From assembly GCA_946186665.1 (NCBI GenBank), contig CAMHOE010000009.1, positions 1-64,000 on the forward strand: DNA of 64,000 bases, in the 5' to 3' direction. The stretch is from an uncultured Clostridia bacterium. Lineage in GTDB: Bacteria; Bacillota; Clostridia; Oscillospirales; Acutalibacteraceae. Positions 1 through 8,405 of the stretch are shown here, piece after piece. The notes beneath the pieces were generated by a model that saw nothing but the letters and a program-made list of their open reading frames with translations, was not told the DNA's origin and searched no databases. The position numbers and the translations under genes are program-made. Within the stretch, counting starts at the first letter, position 1, and each line of letters opens with the position of its first letter.

Positions 1-121
1 TATGATACTTCTTTTTCTGCTTTTGTGCAATCTTTATTTTTCAAACAAGCCCTAGGAAAAGGGGTTTCCCCATGCAGTTGCACCTGCAATAACGAATTCC
101 CTATTTCATGTTTTCTTTTTA

Positions 122-150
122 TTGACAATAACGAAATTAAATAATATAAT
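122..150 (+). promoter_or_regulatory. Sigma-A promoter of the zinc-ribbon gene
   Basis: A consensus TTGACA (122-127) lies 17 bases before a consensus TATAAT (145-150). Transcription would begin near 157 and give a leader of about 100 bases before the gene at 255. Bases 1-121 contain no gene that I can support. Confidence 0.85.
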
Positions 151-191
151 AATAATGTAGAATTGTTTCTTAAAAAGAGAGCATATATATT

Positions 192-214
192 TACCGCTTT
201 TACAAAAAGCGGTA
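192..214 (+). other. 5' leader hairpin
   Basis: A perfect 10-bp stem (TACCGCTTTT with AAAAGCGGTA) closes a 3-base loop in the leader between the promoter and the start codon at 255. No uridine run follows directly, so it is more likely an mRNA-stabilising or regulatory hairpin than a terminator. Confidence 0.5.
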
Positions 215-254
215 CGTACTATCAATAATTTTTTTATTGCAGAGGAGGATATAT

Positions 255-1538
255 ATGAAAATTTGCGCTTCGTGTGGTGTATCTCTGCCGGATCAGGCTG
301 TAACTTGTCCGTCCTGCGGTTCACAAGAGTTTACATATCCTGCACAAAACGGAGGATACGCTCAGCAGGATCAGTATGGCTATGACGACCAGTATCAGGG
401 GGAGTATGCTGAGGACTATCAGGATCAGCAGTATGACGGCTACGAGGACGATTACGGCGAGGAATACGCTGATGACGGTTATCAGCAGCAATATCAGCAG
501 CCACAGTATCAGCAGCAATACCAGCAGAATGGTCAGCAGTATGCGCAGCAATATGATGACGGCAGCTATGATGATGAATACGATGAAGAATATGATGACG
601 GCTACGGTCAGCAGTATCAGCAGAGTACTCAGCAGTACAGCCAGCAGCCGCAGTACCAACAGAACGGTCAGCAGTATGCACAGCAATATGATGACGGCAG
701 CTATGATGATGAATATGACGAAGAATATGATGACGGCTACGATCAGCAGTACAGCCAGCAGCCGCAGTATTCACAGCAAAACACTCAGCAATACAGCCAA
801 CAGTATGATGATCAATACGAAGATGAATACGAGGACGATTATCAGCAGCAACAGTATCCTCAGCAGGATGATGACGAAGATCTGTACGATGAACCTGAGC
901 CACAGCAGCCGGCAGTAGCAGCAGCACCTGTACAGCAGCCTGCACCGAGCTATTCACAAGCTTCTGAACCACAGCCAAAGAAAAGTGAAACTCCGAAGCC
1001 AAAGGAGTTCAACCCTCATGAAGCATCAAAGAATTTCACCTTTGAGAAAAAAGACAAATCTGAACAACCCGCTGAAGAAGAGGGAGAGTCTGTATCGGGC
1101 ACACAGAAGATAGTAAATATGTTTACCGAAACGAAGGACCATACTTCGGACTTCGACCCGAATGACGCTTCTGCAAATAAACTCTTTGCAATACTTGCCT
1201 GTCTGGGTATAACCTTCTGGGTACCGCTGGCATTCAGAAAGGACTCTCACTTTGCAAGGTTCTATGCAAATCAGGGACTTCTTACGTTGATAGTGTCTAT
1301 TCCCTTTATCATTATCTATGCAATATTCAGCGGAATAGTCGGTGTTGCTTGTACCTCTGCCGGTTCTCTTGGCGGCGGTGAGTCACTGAGCATTACGGGT
1401 TATATAGTTAAGTTCATTCTGTTCCTGATAATATATGCAATTCCGATTTTCTTTATCGCAAGGTCGATTTCAAGTATCAATAAGGGCAAAGCAGTTGAAA
1501 TACCCTTTGTTGGTTTCCTCACTCTTATTCGTTATTGA
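255..1538 (+). CDS. Zinc-ribbon membrane protein with Q/Y/D-rich low-complexity domain
   Basis: The start at 255 follows AGGAGG at 243-248. The 427-residue product opens with a zinc ribbon (Cys4, Cys7, Cys18, Cys21). A roughly 200-residue segment made almost wholly of Gln, Tyr, Asp, Glu and Gly follows, containing a 45-residue block present twice (135-bp period, near 525 and 660). Next comes a charged Pro/Lys/Glu linker, and from about residue 306 a hydrophobic domain with about three membrane helices resembling DUF4870-type proteins. The polar part should be cytoplasmic. The low-complexity region has the composition of prion-like domains, but any condensate-forming role is inference. Zinc-ribbon ends also mark three proteins of the operon at 2715-17532, so a link is possible. 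Substrate and partners are unknown. Confidence 0.88.
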   Translation: MKICASCGVSLPDQAVTCPSCGSQEFTYPAQNGGYAQQDQYGYDDQYQGEYAEDYQDQQYDGYEDDYGEEYADDGYQQQYQQPQYQQQYQQNGQQYAQQYDDGSYDDEYDEEYDDGYGQQYQQSTQQYSQQPQYQQNGQQYAQQYDDGSYDDEYDEEYDDGYDQQYSQQPQYSQQNTQQYSQQYDDQYEDEYEDDYQQQQYPQQDDDEDLYDEPEPQQPAVAAAPVQQPAPSYSQASEPQPKKSETPKPKEFNPHEASKNFTFEKKDKSEQPAEEEGESVSGTQKIVNMFTETKDHTSDFDPNDASANKLFAILACLGITFWVPLAFRKDSHFARFYANQGLLTLIVSIPFIIIYAIFSGIVGVACTSAGSLGGGESLSITGYIVKFILFLIIYAIPIFFIARSISSINKGKAVEIPFVGFLTLIRY

Positions 1539-1656
1539 TATTATAAGAACACAAAACTATGGAGCTGTCGCACAAGCGGATTTTTCAGGTTATTTTTGGC
1601 TCCGTTTGTTATCTGTTTTTCAATAGTTGTGTTCGGTAATAATTCTCTTTTGCAAC

Positions 1657-1692
1657 AACAGCCGGAGCTTCACAGTCCGGCTGTTATTTTTT
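1657..1692 (+). terminator. Rho-independent terminator
   Basis: A 10-bp stem (AACAGCCGGA with TCCGGCTGTT) is followed by ATTTTTT, about 120 bases after the stop codon of the zinc-ribbon gene at 1538. It should end that transcript. Confidence 0.8.
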
Positions 1693-1702
1693 ACATATTT
1701 TG

Positions 1703-1734
1703 GGGGCTGCCGCTTTTCTTATTGCGGCAGCCCC
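1703..1734. terminator. Second strong hairpin between convergent genes
   Basis: An 11-bp GC-rich stem (GGGGCTGCCGC with GCGGCAGCCCC) and 10-base loop lie between the convergent genes ending at 1538 and 1792. It may stop transcription from thrH, although the uridine run on that strand is weak. Confidence 0.5.
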
Positions 1735-1791
1735 TTATGATAATTATAAAGTATTTACAGGATCTATGCAATTCTTAGTGAAGTATATATA

Positions 1792-2394
1792 TTATGCAAG
1801 CTGAGCCTTTATAGCTGCGAGAAGCTCATCATATGTTTCAAACGCAGGCAGATCCGGATTATCCTGCTTGATCTTGTCGGTGCTTTTGAAAAGGAAGCCT
1901 GCTTTGCTTGCCTTTATCATACCGAGATCATTATAGCTGTCACCGCTTGCAATAGTATCATAGCCGATAGACTGAAGAGCCTTTACGGTAGTATACTTTG
2001 AGTTTTCTATACGCATTTTAAAGCCTGTTATTTCGCCGTTGTCAGCAACTTCAAGAGAGTTACAGAAAATAGTAGGCCAGCCGAGCTTCTGCATAAGGGG
2101 CTTTGCGAACTGAGTAAATGTATCGCTGATGATGATGACCTGAGTAAGTGAACGCAGCTCATCTAAAAATTCTTTAGCGCCAGGGATAGGGTCGATTTTT
2201 GCTATAGTATCCTGAATTTGCTTCAAACCAAGACCGTGCTCTTTAAGGATACCGAGTCTCCAAGTCATAAGCTTATCATAATCAGGTTCATCGCGGGTAG
2301 TTCTTTTAAGCTCCGGAATACCGCTTGCCTCAGAGAAAGCTATCCATATTTCCGGCACAAGCACGCCCTCAAGATCCAAACATACAATATCCAT
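1792..2394 (-). CDS. thrH: ThrH-type HAD phosphatase (phosphoserine phosphatase / homoserine phosphotransferase)
   Basis: The 200-residue protein matches the ThrH branch of the HAD superfamily. Motif I is LDLEGVLVPE (an unusual DLEG in place of DxDG), followed by the family segments EIWIAF and TTRDEPDYD, motif II ISDTF and motif III GDSYND. Family members hydrolyse phosphoserine and can move the phosphate to homoserine. Length is normal. AAAGGAG precedes the start, and a sigma-A promoter lies at 2442-2471. The gene is monocistronic and convergent with its left neighbour. It probably serves serine or threonine synthesis in the cytosol. Confidence 0.9.
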   Translation of the reverse strand: MDIVCLDLEGVLVPEIWIAFSEASGIPELKRTTRDEPDYDKLMTWRLGILKEHGLGLKQIQDTIAKIDPIPGAKEFLDELRSLTQVIIISDTFTQFAKPLMQKLGWPTIFCNSLEVADNGEITGFKMRIENSKYTTVKALQSIGYDTIASGDSYNDLGMIKASKAGFLFKSTDKIKQDNPDLPAFETYDELLAAIKAQLA

Positions 2395-2441
2395 TTAAAA
2401 AATCTCCTTTAAATAATTCTTTCGGTCTCACCGATAGACCC

Positions 2442-2471
2442 ATTATACCACACCACCTACTCATATGTAAA
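2442..2471 (-). promoter_or_regulatory. Probable promoter of thrH
   Basis: On the minus strand TTTACA (2471-2466) stands 18 bases before TATAAT (2447-2442). The leader then contains a short GGTCT...AGACC hairpin before the ribosome binding site. Confidence 0.65.
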
Positions 2472-2497
2472 GTGGCGCAGAACCGGCAGATATTCGT

Positions 2498-2592
2498 CCC
2501 CATCCGCCGGCGCAGCCTGAGGGCTGCTGTTTCGGCTGTTTTATACGGACATATAGTCTCTTTTCCTATTCAACTTTATGCGCCTGTACAGT
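2498..2592 (+). repeat. 95-bp dispersed repeat, copy 1
   Basis: This block matches 58876-58970 along its whole 95-bp length at roughly 80 percent by eye. It contains a CAGCC...GGCTG hairpin and ends with a shared TTCAACTTTATGCGCCTG. It takes up most of the gene-free stretch 2395-2714. Confidence 0.7.
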
Positions 2593-2628
2593 ATAAAGTT
2601 TTAGTTTTTATTATACTTACTATGATTC

Positions 2629-2700
2629 ATTTTCGCCTTGCGAAAATGTACCACTATTATTAATTTTTCAGTTTTAAGTTTTCAGTATTCATTTATTTAT
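2629..2700 (+). repeat. Palindrome plus heptad element, copy 1
   Basis: The hairpin CATTTTCGC-CTT-GCGAAAATG is followed by TACCACTATTATT, then by degenerate 7-base units (TTTTCAG, TTTTAAG and the like). The same order recurs near 34980, 42400 and 48470 with compensatory stem changes. Confidence 0.6.
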
Positions 2701-2714
2701 TACGCACCGCCGTC

Positions 2715-4415
2715 TCAGAGCTTTGAGAGCTCTTCCTTTATTTCTCCGTAATACTTATCATAGTAGTTGAATTCTTCCACGTATTGCCTGAATTCAGCCG
2801 ACATTCTGCTGAAGATCTCTTTTACGCCCACTGCTTCTCTTTCGCAGTTTTTCCTGATATTCTTCTTTTTGCGGTTTGTCAGCAGAATGTGTCCGACGCC
2901 GCCCAGAATACCTACACCGGTTCCGACAAACAGTGCATATATCCCGAACACAACTGCCAGAACACCAAATACAACTCCTCCTCCAAACCACAGGAAGCAC
3001 GGCCATATCTTTTGCTGAGCCATTAATGTACGAGCCTTTGCATCATAGTATTCATCAATTCTCTGATGCTCCTGCGCTTCGTTTGTCAATTCCGCGTGAG
3101 ACTCATACTCTTCTATCTGGATATCTGCATGACTGCGGAACATACTGCGGTACTCCTGAACATTATAGTCAACAGCCTTTTGTGTAAGATTGCTTGTCGA
3201 AACAAACATTCTCTGTTTCTCAGCAGCATTGATATCTGTGTCTCCTGGGTTATATACCCACTCGACCATTTCGCTGATAATATCAAGCTCTGTGCGGTTA
3301 TGCTCCAGCCACTCCTCATATTCCTTATCCGCATTCTCTTTTTCGCCCATATGCTTTATGATAAGTTCATTATGATAGATCTCATTTCTTACATCGACCT
3401 CATTGGTATTTGAACGTCTGATCACATCATCAATAAATTGATTAAGACGATTATTCCTCTCCTCAGATGTAAGGTGAACTGTTTTTCTTATAAACTCAAG
3501 AATATTGCTGTTGTTCTTTACTGCACAAAGAATCTGCGCATACAAAGCACTTTCCTTACAGTACTTGCTCAGCACAGGGTATTTCAGCGGCTCACGCACA
3601 AGCATCCTTTTCAGATAGCCGCTGATTTTTTTTGCCATTGTATCTTCGCTGTAGCCTTCCGATTCAAGACGTGTCTGAATGGTGCGGTTCACAAAATCGT
3701 TGACTTCAGAATACAGCTTATCATCACAGTCCGCATCTACAGATCTGCTCAGCAAGGAAAACATAAATAAAATATTAACATTATCCAGTCCGGTCAGATC
3801 GCAGGTGATGTAGCTTTTAAACCATTTCAGAGCAACTGCATTTTTTCCAAGCTTTATATGAAAAGCAAAGAAGAATATACTTGCATTCTTTTGGTCAAGC
3901 ATACATGCACGTTCCAGTGCTCTTTCCGCAGTCTCCCTATCATCGTTTCTCCAAGCCATAATGCTCAGCAAAGCGCAGGTAAGCCAATAATCCGGCATCT
4001 GCAAATGCTTTACTTCAATTGCTTTAGTCAGTGTTTTGTCACTTACAAAGCATATCTCGACATTATTGAGCATGGACTCAACTATTTTTCTGACAGCATT
4101 ATAATTAGCGAAGTCATAGTATATCTTGTTCTGCAATTCTCTTATCTTTTTATTGGCAGACTCAACATATTTATACAGCTTATATATTCTTTCAATATCA
4201 CACTGTAATTCATACGCTTTTAATGTCAGCTCATGGGAGCTTACAATTCTGTTGTTGCCATTTACCAAAGTACCATTTATATAACCGGTCAGCTGTTCCC
4301 ATCTGTTTGCGGCATTGGCAACGCCGTTTTCAAGCTCATATAATTCCTGTCTTAATCTGTTTTGAATGGACTGTTGTTCACTGACCAAAGAACGTATCTC
4401 ATATAAACTTGCCAT
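2715..4415 (-). CDS. Membrane-anchored helical protein, paralogue A
   Basis: I cannot assign a family to this 566-residue protein. It starts with a coiled coil (about 1-100). A TPR-like helical region follows, with DYWLTCALLSIMAW near 140 and a repeat-like A-x3-RACMLDQ stretch. After a long charged helical part come two adjacent hydrophobic helices near 480-520, then a basic stretch and a C-terminal helix. The proteins at 6747 and 8406 share this order and the YW-L-YA-(I/L)-(S/A)-V-x2-W segment, so the three are paralogues. As last gene of the operon it sits 3 bases after the AAA+ gene, which suggests direct cooperation. Both ends should face the cytosol. Function is unknown. Confidence 0.88.
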   Translation of the reverse strand: MASLYEIRSLVSEQQSIQNRLRQELYELENGVANAANRWEQLTGYINGTLVNGNNRIVSSHELTLKAYELQCDIERIYKLYKYVESANKKIRELQNKIYYDFANYNAVRKIVESMLNNVEICFVSDKTLTKAIEVKHLQMPDYWLTCALLSIMAWRNDDRETAERALERACMLDQKNASIFFFAFHIKLGKNAVALKWFKSYITCDLTGLDNVNILFMFSLLSRSVDADCDDKLYSEVNDFVNRTIQTRLESEGYSEDTMAKKISGYLKRMLVREPLKYPVLSKYCKESALYAQILCAVKNNSNILEFIRKTVHLTSEERNNRLNQFIDDVIRRSNTNEVDVRNEIYHNELIIKHMGEKENADKEYEEWLEHNRTELDIISEMVEWVYNPGDTDINAAEKQRMFVSTSNLTQKAVDYNVQEYRSMFRSHADIQIEEYESHAELTNEAQEHQRIDEYYDAKARTLMAQQKIWPCFLWFGGGVVFGVLAVVFGIYALFVGTGVGILGGVGHILLTNRKKKNIRKNCEREAVGVKEIFSRMSAEFRQYVEEFNYYDKYYGEIKEELSKL

Positions 4416-4418
4416 TTT

Positions 4419-5924
4419 TTAATCCTCCTCGGCTCTATGTGCTGAAATCGCACGCTGATAGCCCCACGTCCTTATACTGTTTATGATTTCTCCATTGCGT
4501 ATGCTGATAGGTACGACCTTTGCAAAATTATCAGTAATGGTCTTCATATTAACGCTCTGAGGTCCGAAAATAAGCATCTGCTGTGCCGTATCTTTTATCG
4601 CATATTCTATCTCTGCAAAAGAAAAGCCCTCTGACAGCTTAACAAGCTCCTCAAGCTGTTCTTCCCTGAATACAACATGAAGGCACTTCCCTGCATATTG
4701 CTTTATCGCCAGCCGTCTTTCCGACGGTGTGGGAAGGTCAATAAAGAACACTTCTGAAAAGCGTCCCTTACGGAACAGCTCAGACGGCAGTCTTGTGATA
4801 TCATTTGCCGTAGCAGTAATAAACACACGGCTCTTGGATTCCTGAAGCCAGAACAGGAACAATCCCAGTATCCTTCTGCTGGTATCGTTTCCACCATCCG
4901 ATACAGCAAGAGCCTTTTCTATCTCATCGACCCACAGCACACATGGCGAAACATTGTCAATAAAGTCCAAAGCCTCTTTCATTTTCCTTTCGCTTTCACC
5001 CATCCATTTATCATAAACAGAGCCGATATCAAAGCGAAACAGCGGCAGCTCCCATTTTGCGGCGACCATTTTTGCAGAGTATGATTTTCCGCATCCCGGA
5101 ACTCCCGTAAGCAGAATTCCCTTTGGTGTTTCCAGACCATAACGCTCAAGCTCAGAATCAGATGCAAAAAATACCTTCCTTTTTTCTTCAAGCCATTGCT
5201 TCAGATTTTCCAGTCCGGCAGACTCCATATTGATATCAACGCTGACTTGTTGAATGGATGATACAGAAGAGTAAAGTCTGCTTTTCTGACCTGCCAATGT
5301 ATAGATATTTTTTTTAAAAAGTCCGTTAGCAGATACGATCTCATTTGAAAGGATATTTTCGATCTGTATTTCCGTAAATCCCCTCAAAAGAGTAGATGCT
5401 CTGGAAATATCCCCCTCATCCCACTCAACGGTAAATCTTCCGTCATACTGAGCGGCAAATTTTCGTATGTACCTGCACCGTTCCTCATCATCCGGATAGT
5501 CCAGCTTGGATATCATACCAAACTGCGTTATCTTCTGGATAACCTTATCGTTTGTTATAAGTATGAGAGTTGAAGATGACTCCTTTGCAAGATACAGAAC
5601 GTTGATCAGATCTCTTGTATACATCGTATCCTCGCTGATCCTTCTGACATCTCCGAACGCAAAGATAGCTCCATGTTTTCTTCTGAAAAGATTACTCATA
5701 AATGCCATAGGATCAGAATCCGCATTTGTCGAAACACCATCCGAACCGAGCTGAACGACCTGCTTGGAATCAGTATAATAATAGATATCCATCGTCAATT
5801 CTTTTTTTATCATCGTAAGCATCCGCTCAACTCTTTCACGCTCAGACGACTGGATAATTATAAGAGGAGTCCTTGCGTAAATATAATTTTTTACCTCTTC
5901 CATTGTATCCACAAAGTTACTCAT
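4419..5924 (-). CDS. Ycf46-like AAA+ ATPase
   Basis: The 501-residue protein has an N-terminal Rossmann-like part (ARTPLIIIQSSERERVERML, residues 17-36) typical of the Ycf46 group. A single AAA+ module follows: Walker A GVPGCGKS (274-281), Walker B CVLWVDEIE (328-336), sensor-1 Asn near 374 and a putative arginine finger in RKGRF (385-389). There is no protease HExxH motif, so this is a remodelling or regulatory ATPase and not an FtsH. Its start overlaps the stop of the 168-residue gene by 4 bases. It is the only recognisable enzyme of the operon and presumably its energy source. Known Ycf46 roles come from cyanobacteria and plastids; a role here is inference. Confidence 0.9.
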   Translation of the reverse strand: MSNFVDTMEEVKNYIYARTPLIIIQSSERERVERMLTMIKKELTMDIYYYTDSKQVVQLGSDGVSTNADSDPMAFMSNLFRRKHGAIFAFGDVRRISEDTMYTRDLINVLYLAKESSSTLILITNDKVIQKITQFGMISKLDYPDDEERCRYIRKFAAQYDGRFTVEWDEGDISRASTLLRGFTEIQIENILSNEIVSANGLFKKNIYTLAGQKSRLYSSVSSIQQVSVDINMESAGLENLKQWLEEKRKVFFASDSELERYGLETPKGILLTGVPGCGKSYSAKMVAAKWELPLFRFDIGSVYDKWMGESERKMKEALDFIDNVSPCVLWVDEIEKALAVSDGGNDTSRRILGLFLFWLQESKSRVFITATANDITRLPSELFRKGRFSEVFFIDLPTPSERRLAIKQYAGKCLHVVFREEQLEELVKLSEGFSFAEIEYAIKDTAQQMLIFGPQSVNMKTITDNFAKVVPISIRNGEIINSIRTWGYQRAISAHRAEED

Positions 5925-6427
5925 ATCTTCACTATCTCACGATCCCCGAACAAACGGATTTTTTTTATCATATAGAGCTGATCCTCCAGTACATAGCTGT
6001 TGCTTTCCATACACGCATCATAAATCTGTCTGACCGCTTTGTTCCAGCAGTCCATTGCATTGGCAACAACGGAATTCTCAAGGCTTTGCCTGAACTCCTG
6101 ACTCATGAATTCCAGTTCTTTAAAAAACAGGCATTTTTCAAACTGCTTTCCGAGCACCCGGAACGGCTCATATATCTGATCATATTCTCCATAAGCCAGA
6201 TACATTTCAAGATTTCCGGCAAACTGTCTGATGTAACGCTTCAGCATGACGTTTTCAGTCCTGACCAGCTGTTCTTCCAGATAGCCGACCGCAGCCGAAG
6301 CATCCTTACAGGAACCGGCTTTTAAAAGCTTCAGCGCACTGCTGTCAATATTATTATGCTGTAAATAATCAAACCAGACGAGCCATTCGGAATAGCATGA
6401 TGGCGCTGATGAAGGCTGCTTGTTCAT
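5921..6427 (-). CDS. Small helical protein of the AAA+ operon
   Basis: This 168-residue, apparently all-helical protein has no signal peptide, membrane segment or family that I recognise. It is translationally coupled on both sides: its ATG overlaps the stop of the 58-residue gene (ATGA at 6427-6424), and its stop overlaps the ATPase start by 4 bases. Such coupling suggests an adaptor or subunit of the ATPase made in fixed ratio. That role is inferred only from position. Confidence 0.82.
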   Translation of the reverse strand: MNKQPSSAPSCYSEWLVWFDYLQHNNIDSSALKLLKAGSCKDASAAVGYLEEQLVRTENVMLKRYIRQFAGNLEMYLAYGEYDQIYEPFRVLGKQFEKCLFFKELEFMSQEFRQSLENSVVANAMDCWNKAVRQIYDACMESNSYVLEDQLYMIKKIRLFGDREIVKI

Positions 6428-6600
6428 TTCAGGAATTTCATAGGCGGTTCAAGATTCCATGAAGGAAGCTTTTTGTTCATTTCCTTCAGGCGCTCGTCTG
6501 TTGCCTTTGCGCTGTTGTCCTCCACAGCCGTTCCATAGTTATCTCTCATTCTGTCCTGAATCATATTAAGATCCAGTTCGTTGTTATTCTGTGTATCCAT
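6424..6600 (-). CDS. 58-residue microprotein of the AAA+ operon
   Basis: This short gene begins with ATG at 6600 after AAGGAG and ends in an ATGA overlap with the 168-residue gene. The product is hydrophilic, starts MDTQNNNELDLN, and ends with a proline/aromatic tail PSWNLEPPMKFLK. Such a tail could be a short linear motif docking to the neighbouring ATPase or its adaptor; that is inference. Ribosome binding site, coupling and codon use support a real gene although it is easily missed. Confidence 0.72.
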   Translation of the reverse strand: MDTQNNNELDLNMIQDRMRDNYGTAVEDNSAKATDERLKEMNKKLPSWNLEPPMKFLK

Positions 6601-6634
6601 TTTTATTTCTCCTTTTCAAATTTGTTCTGACAGA

Positions 6635-6678
6635 ACACCCTGCCGCATATCCATACAGTAAAATGTATGCTGCGGTGT
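6635..6678 (-). other. Intra-operon structured spacer
   Basis: The 146-base gap between paralogue B and the microprotein gene can fold into a long imperfect hairpin with nested arms ACA/TGT, CCGCA/TGCGG and CATACA/TGTATG. No uridine run follows, so it may be a processing or stability element that sets different levels of the two operon halves. Confidence 0.45.
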
Positions 6679-6746
6679 ACAGAATGTCACTATCTATTCC
6701 GGCATCCCACTTGAAGGGATATTATTTTTTTCAGATCAGTTATATA

Positions 6747-8387
6747 TCAGATGAAGCTGAGCTTTGAAATGACCTCGTCCTTTTTGCGGACGTTCTCAGT
6801 AAAGTAACGCTGAAACTCTACGATCTGTGCCATTGTCGCTTCCAGATAATAAACAGCCGTATCTACCCTCTCCCTGAACTTCTTCAGTCCGCTTAAAATA
6901 CGGATTACCAGAGCGCCTGCCGCAGCCAGCATCAGAACAGCTCCTACCGGCAGAACAAACGTAAAGCCGTATTGTACTAAATATACAACAGACGCCACTG
7001 TGACGATCAGGGAAATAAAGAACACAATGACCAGCGCAATATTGAATGCGTTGATACAAACCATACGGAATTTGTTATTATCAAAATAGTTCTTTACAGC
7101 CGTTCTCTGATCGTCAAGATCCCTTCCGTTGCTGGTGGTCGTCCAACCGTCAATGCTCATCTGATATTGCAGCGGACATCTTTCTCTGACCTTGACTGTC
7201 CAGTTTTCCAGAGCAGTCCTGAACCAGTCCTTTGTACTTTTCAGACCGAATTTTCTTACCTGTACATCCGTCTGTCCGTCGTCAGAATATACCGCCCAAT
7301 CTATCATCTGCTTACCTATGTTGAAGCCCTCTGTTCTGAGACTCTTGATCTCTTCAAATTGTTTTTCAGCTTTTTCTTTGTCGCCCTCGTTATCAATGAT
7401 AAGACGATAGTACTGCTGCTCTTCCTTCAGCTCACGTTCCTCTTCGTCATAGTTTGTGATCAGACTGTTCAGGACCGCATCGACACGGCTCTTGTAGTTT
7501 TCGTCTGTCTGAAGCTTTTCTTCTACATTAAGCTCGTCAAGCAGCTGAAGGAATGTATCGTATTTGGATACATCCAGAAAACTCTTTTCTATATCTGCTG
7601 CATTGGTACAGAAGGACTTTATCATCTGATAATCACATTTGGCTTTTGCCGGACTGTTTTCAAAATAGTTTACATAGCTGTCTACCAGCCCCTGACATAT
7701 CTCTGCATTCTCAGAGATAACATGGATCCATTCATTTATAATTCCGGACACCTCATGCTCCAGCTGCTTATCCTTACCAAAAATACCGCCCATAAATGCC
7801 TGTATCATTACAGCTGTTTCCTGCTGAAGCATTACAGGATTAAGAGTACGGCAATAAACCTTGAACCATTCTCTCGCCGTCTGGATCCTTTCAAAGCGAA
7901 GATTGAGCAGGCAGAAGAACAGGGATGTTTTGATCTCATCCTTTCTTACACTTTCAGAGAGTGCATTCTTTGCGACCTCCGGATAATTATTGACCCACGC
8001 AGTCACTGCAAGAAGCGCATAAGAAAGCCAGTATCTTGAGCTTGTTATCCACAGCTCTTCTGAAAGCTCCTCGATGGTACTGTTGCGGACAAGATTGATA
8101 TCGAAATCTCTGACAACGCCGATTATAGTTTTTCTTATAGCATCATAGTTGCCGAACTGTTCTTTTATCACCTGATCCAGACGCATAATGTTCTCATGCG
8201 CGATCTGCTTTTCTTCGCCATGCATAATATCACGGCGAAACTGCTCTACACGATCATAAACGTTCTTGGCTGCTGTCTGCACCTTTTTTGTAGACGAATC
8301 CACATTCTGTACATGAACACTCACCTGAGACTGAAACGACTCAACAGAACTATTAAGATTACTGATCGCATTATTTACATTAGACAT
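6747..8387 (-). CDS. Membrane-anchored helical protein, paralogue B
   Basis: The 546-residue product has the same plan as the proteins at 2715 and 8406. An N-terminal coiled coil is followed by NYDAIRKTI, then RYWLSYALLAVTAW near residue 125, a TPR-like stretch, and a conserved GDKEKAEKQFEEI segment. Two hydrophobic helices near 450-505 and a cytosolic helical tail complete it. The gene lies 18 bases downstream of paralogue C. No enzymatic motif is visible. It is probably one subunit of a heteromeric membrane scaffold; this rests on paralogy and operon context only. Confidence 0.88.
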   Translation of the reverse strand: MSNVNNAISNLNSSVESFQSQVSVHVQNVDSSTKKVQTAAKNVYDRVEQFRRDIMHGEEKQIAHENIMRLDQVIKEQFGNYDAIRKTIIGVVRDFDINLVRNSTIEELSEELWITSSRYWLSYALLAVTAWVNNYPEVAKNALSESVRKDEIKTSLFFCLLNLRFERIQTAREWFKVYCRTLNPVMLQQETAVMIQAFMGGIFGKDKQLEHEVSGIINEWIHVISENAEICQGLVDSYVNYFENSPAKAKCDYQMIKSFCTNAADIEKSFLDVSKYDTFLQLLDELNVEEKLQTDENYKSRVDAVLNSLITNYDEEERELKEEQQYYRLIIDNEGDKEKAEKQFEEIKSLRTEGFNIGKQMIDWAVYSDDGQTDVQVRKFGLKSTKDWFRTALENWTVKVRERCPLQYQMSIDGWTTTSNGRDLDDQRTAVKNYFDNNKFRMVCINAFNIALVIVFFISLIVTVASVVYLVQYGFTFVLPVGAVLMLAAAGALVIRILSGLKKFRERVDTAVYYLEATMAQIVEFQRYFTENVRKKDEVISKLSFI

Positions 8388-8405
8388 ATTCTTTTACCTC
8401 CATCA

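Noticed and set aside
376..918. Met/Ser/Thr-rich frame inside the Q/Y/D gene, and the Leu/Ile- or His-rich frames on its opposite strand
   Set aside because: These are frame shadows of the CAG/TAT/GAT repeats of the true gene and lack ribosome binding sites.
4419..5924. FtsH-type protease
   Set aside because: The AAA+ module is present but there is no membrane anchor and no HExxH metalloprotease domain; the N-terminal region fits the Ycf46 group.
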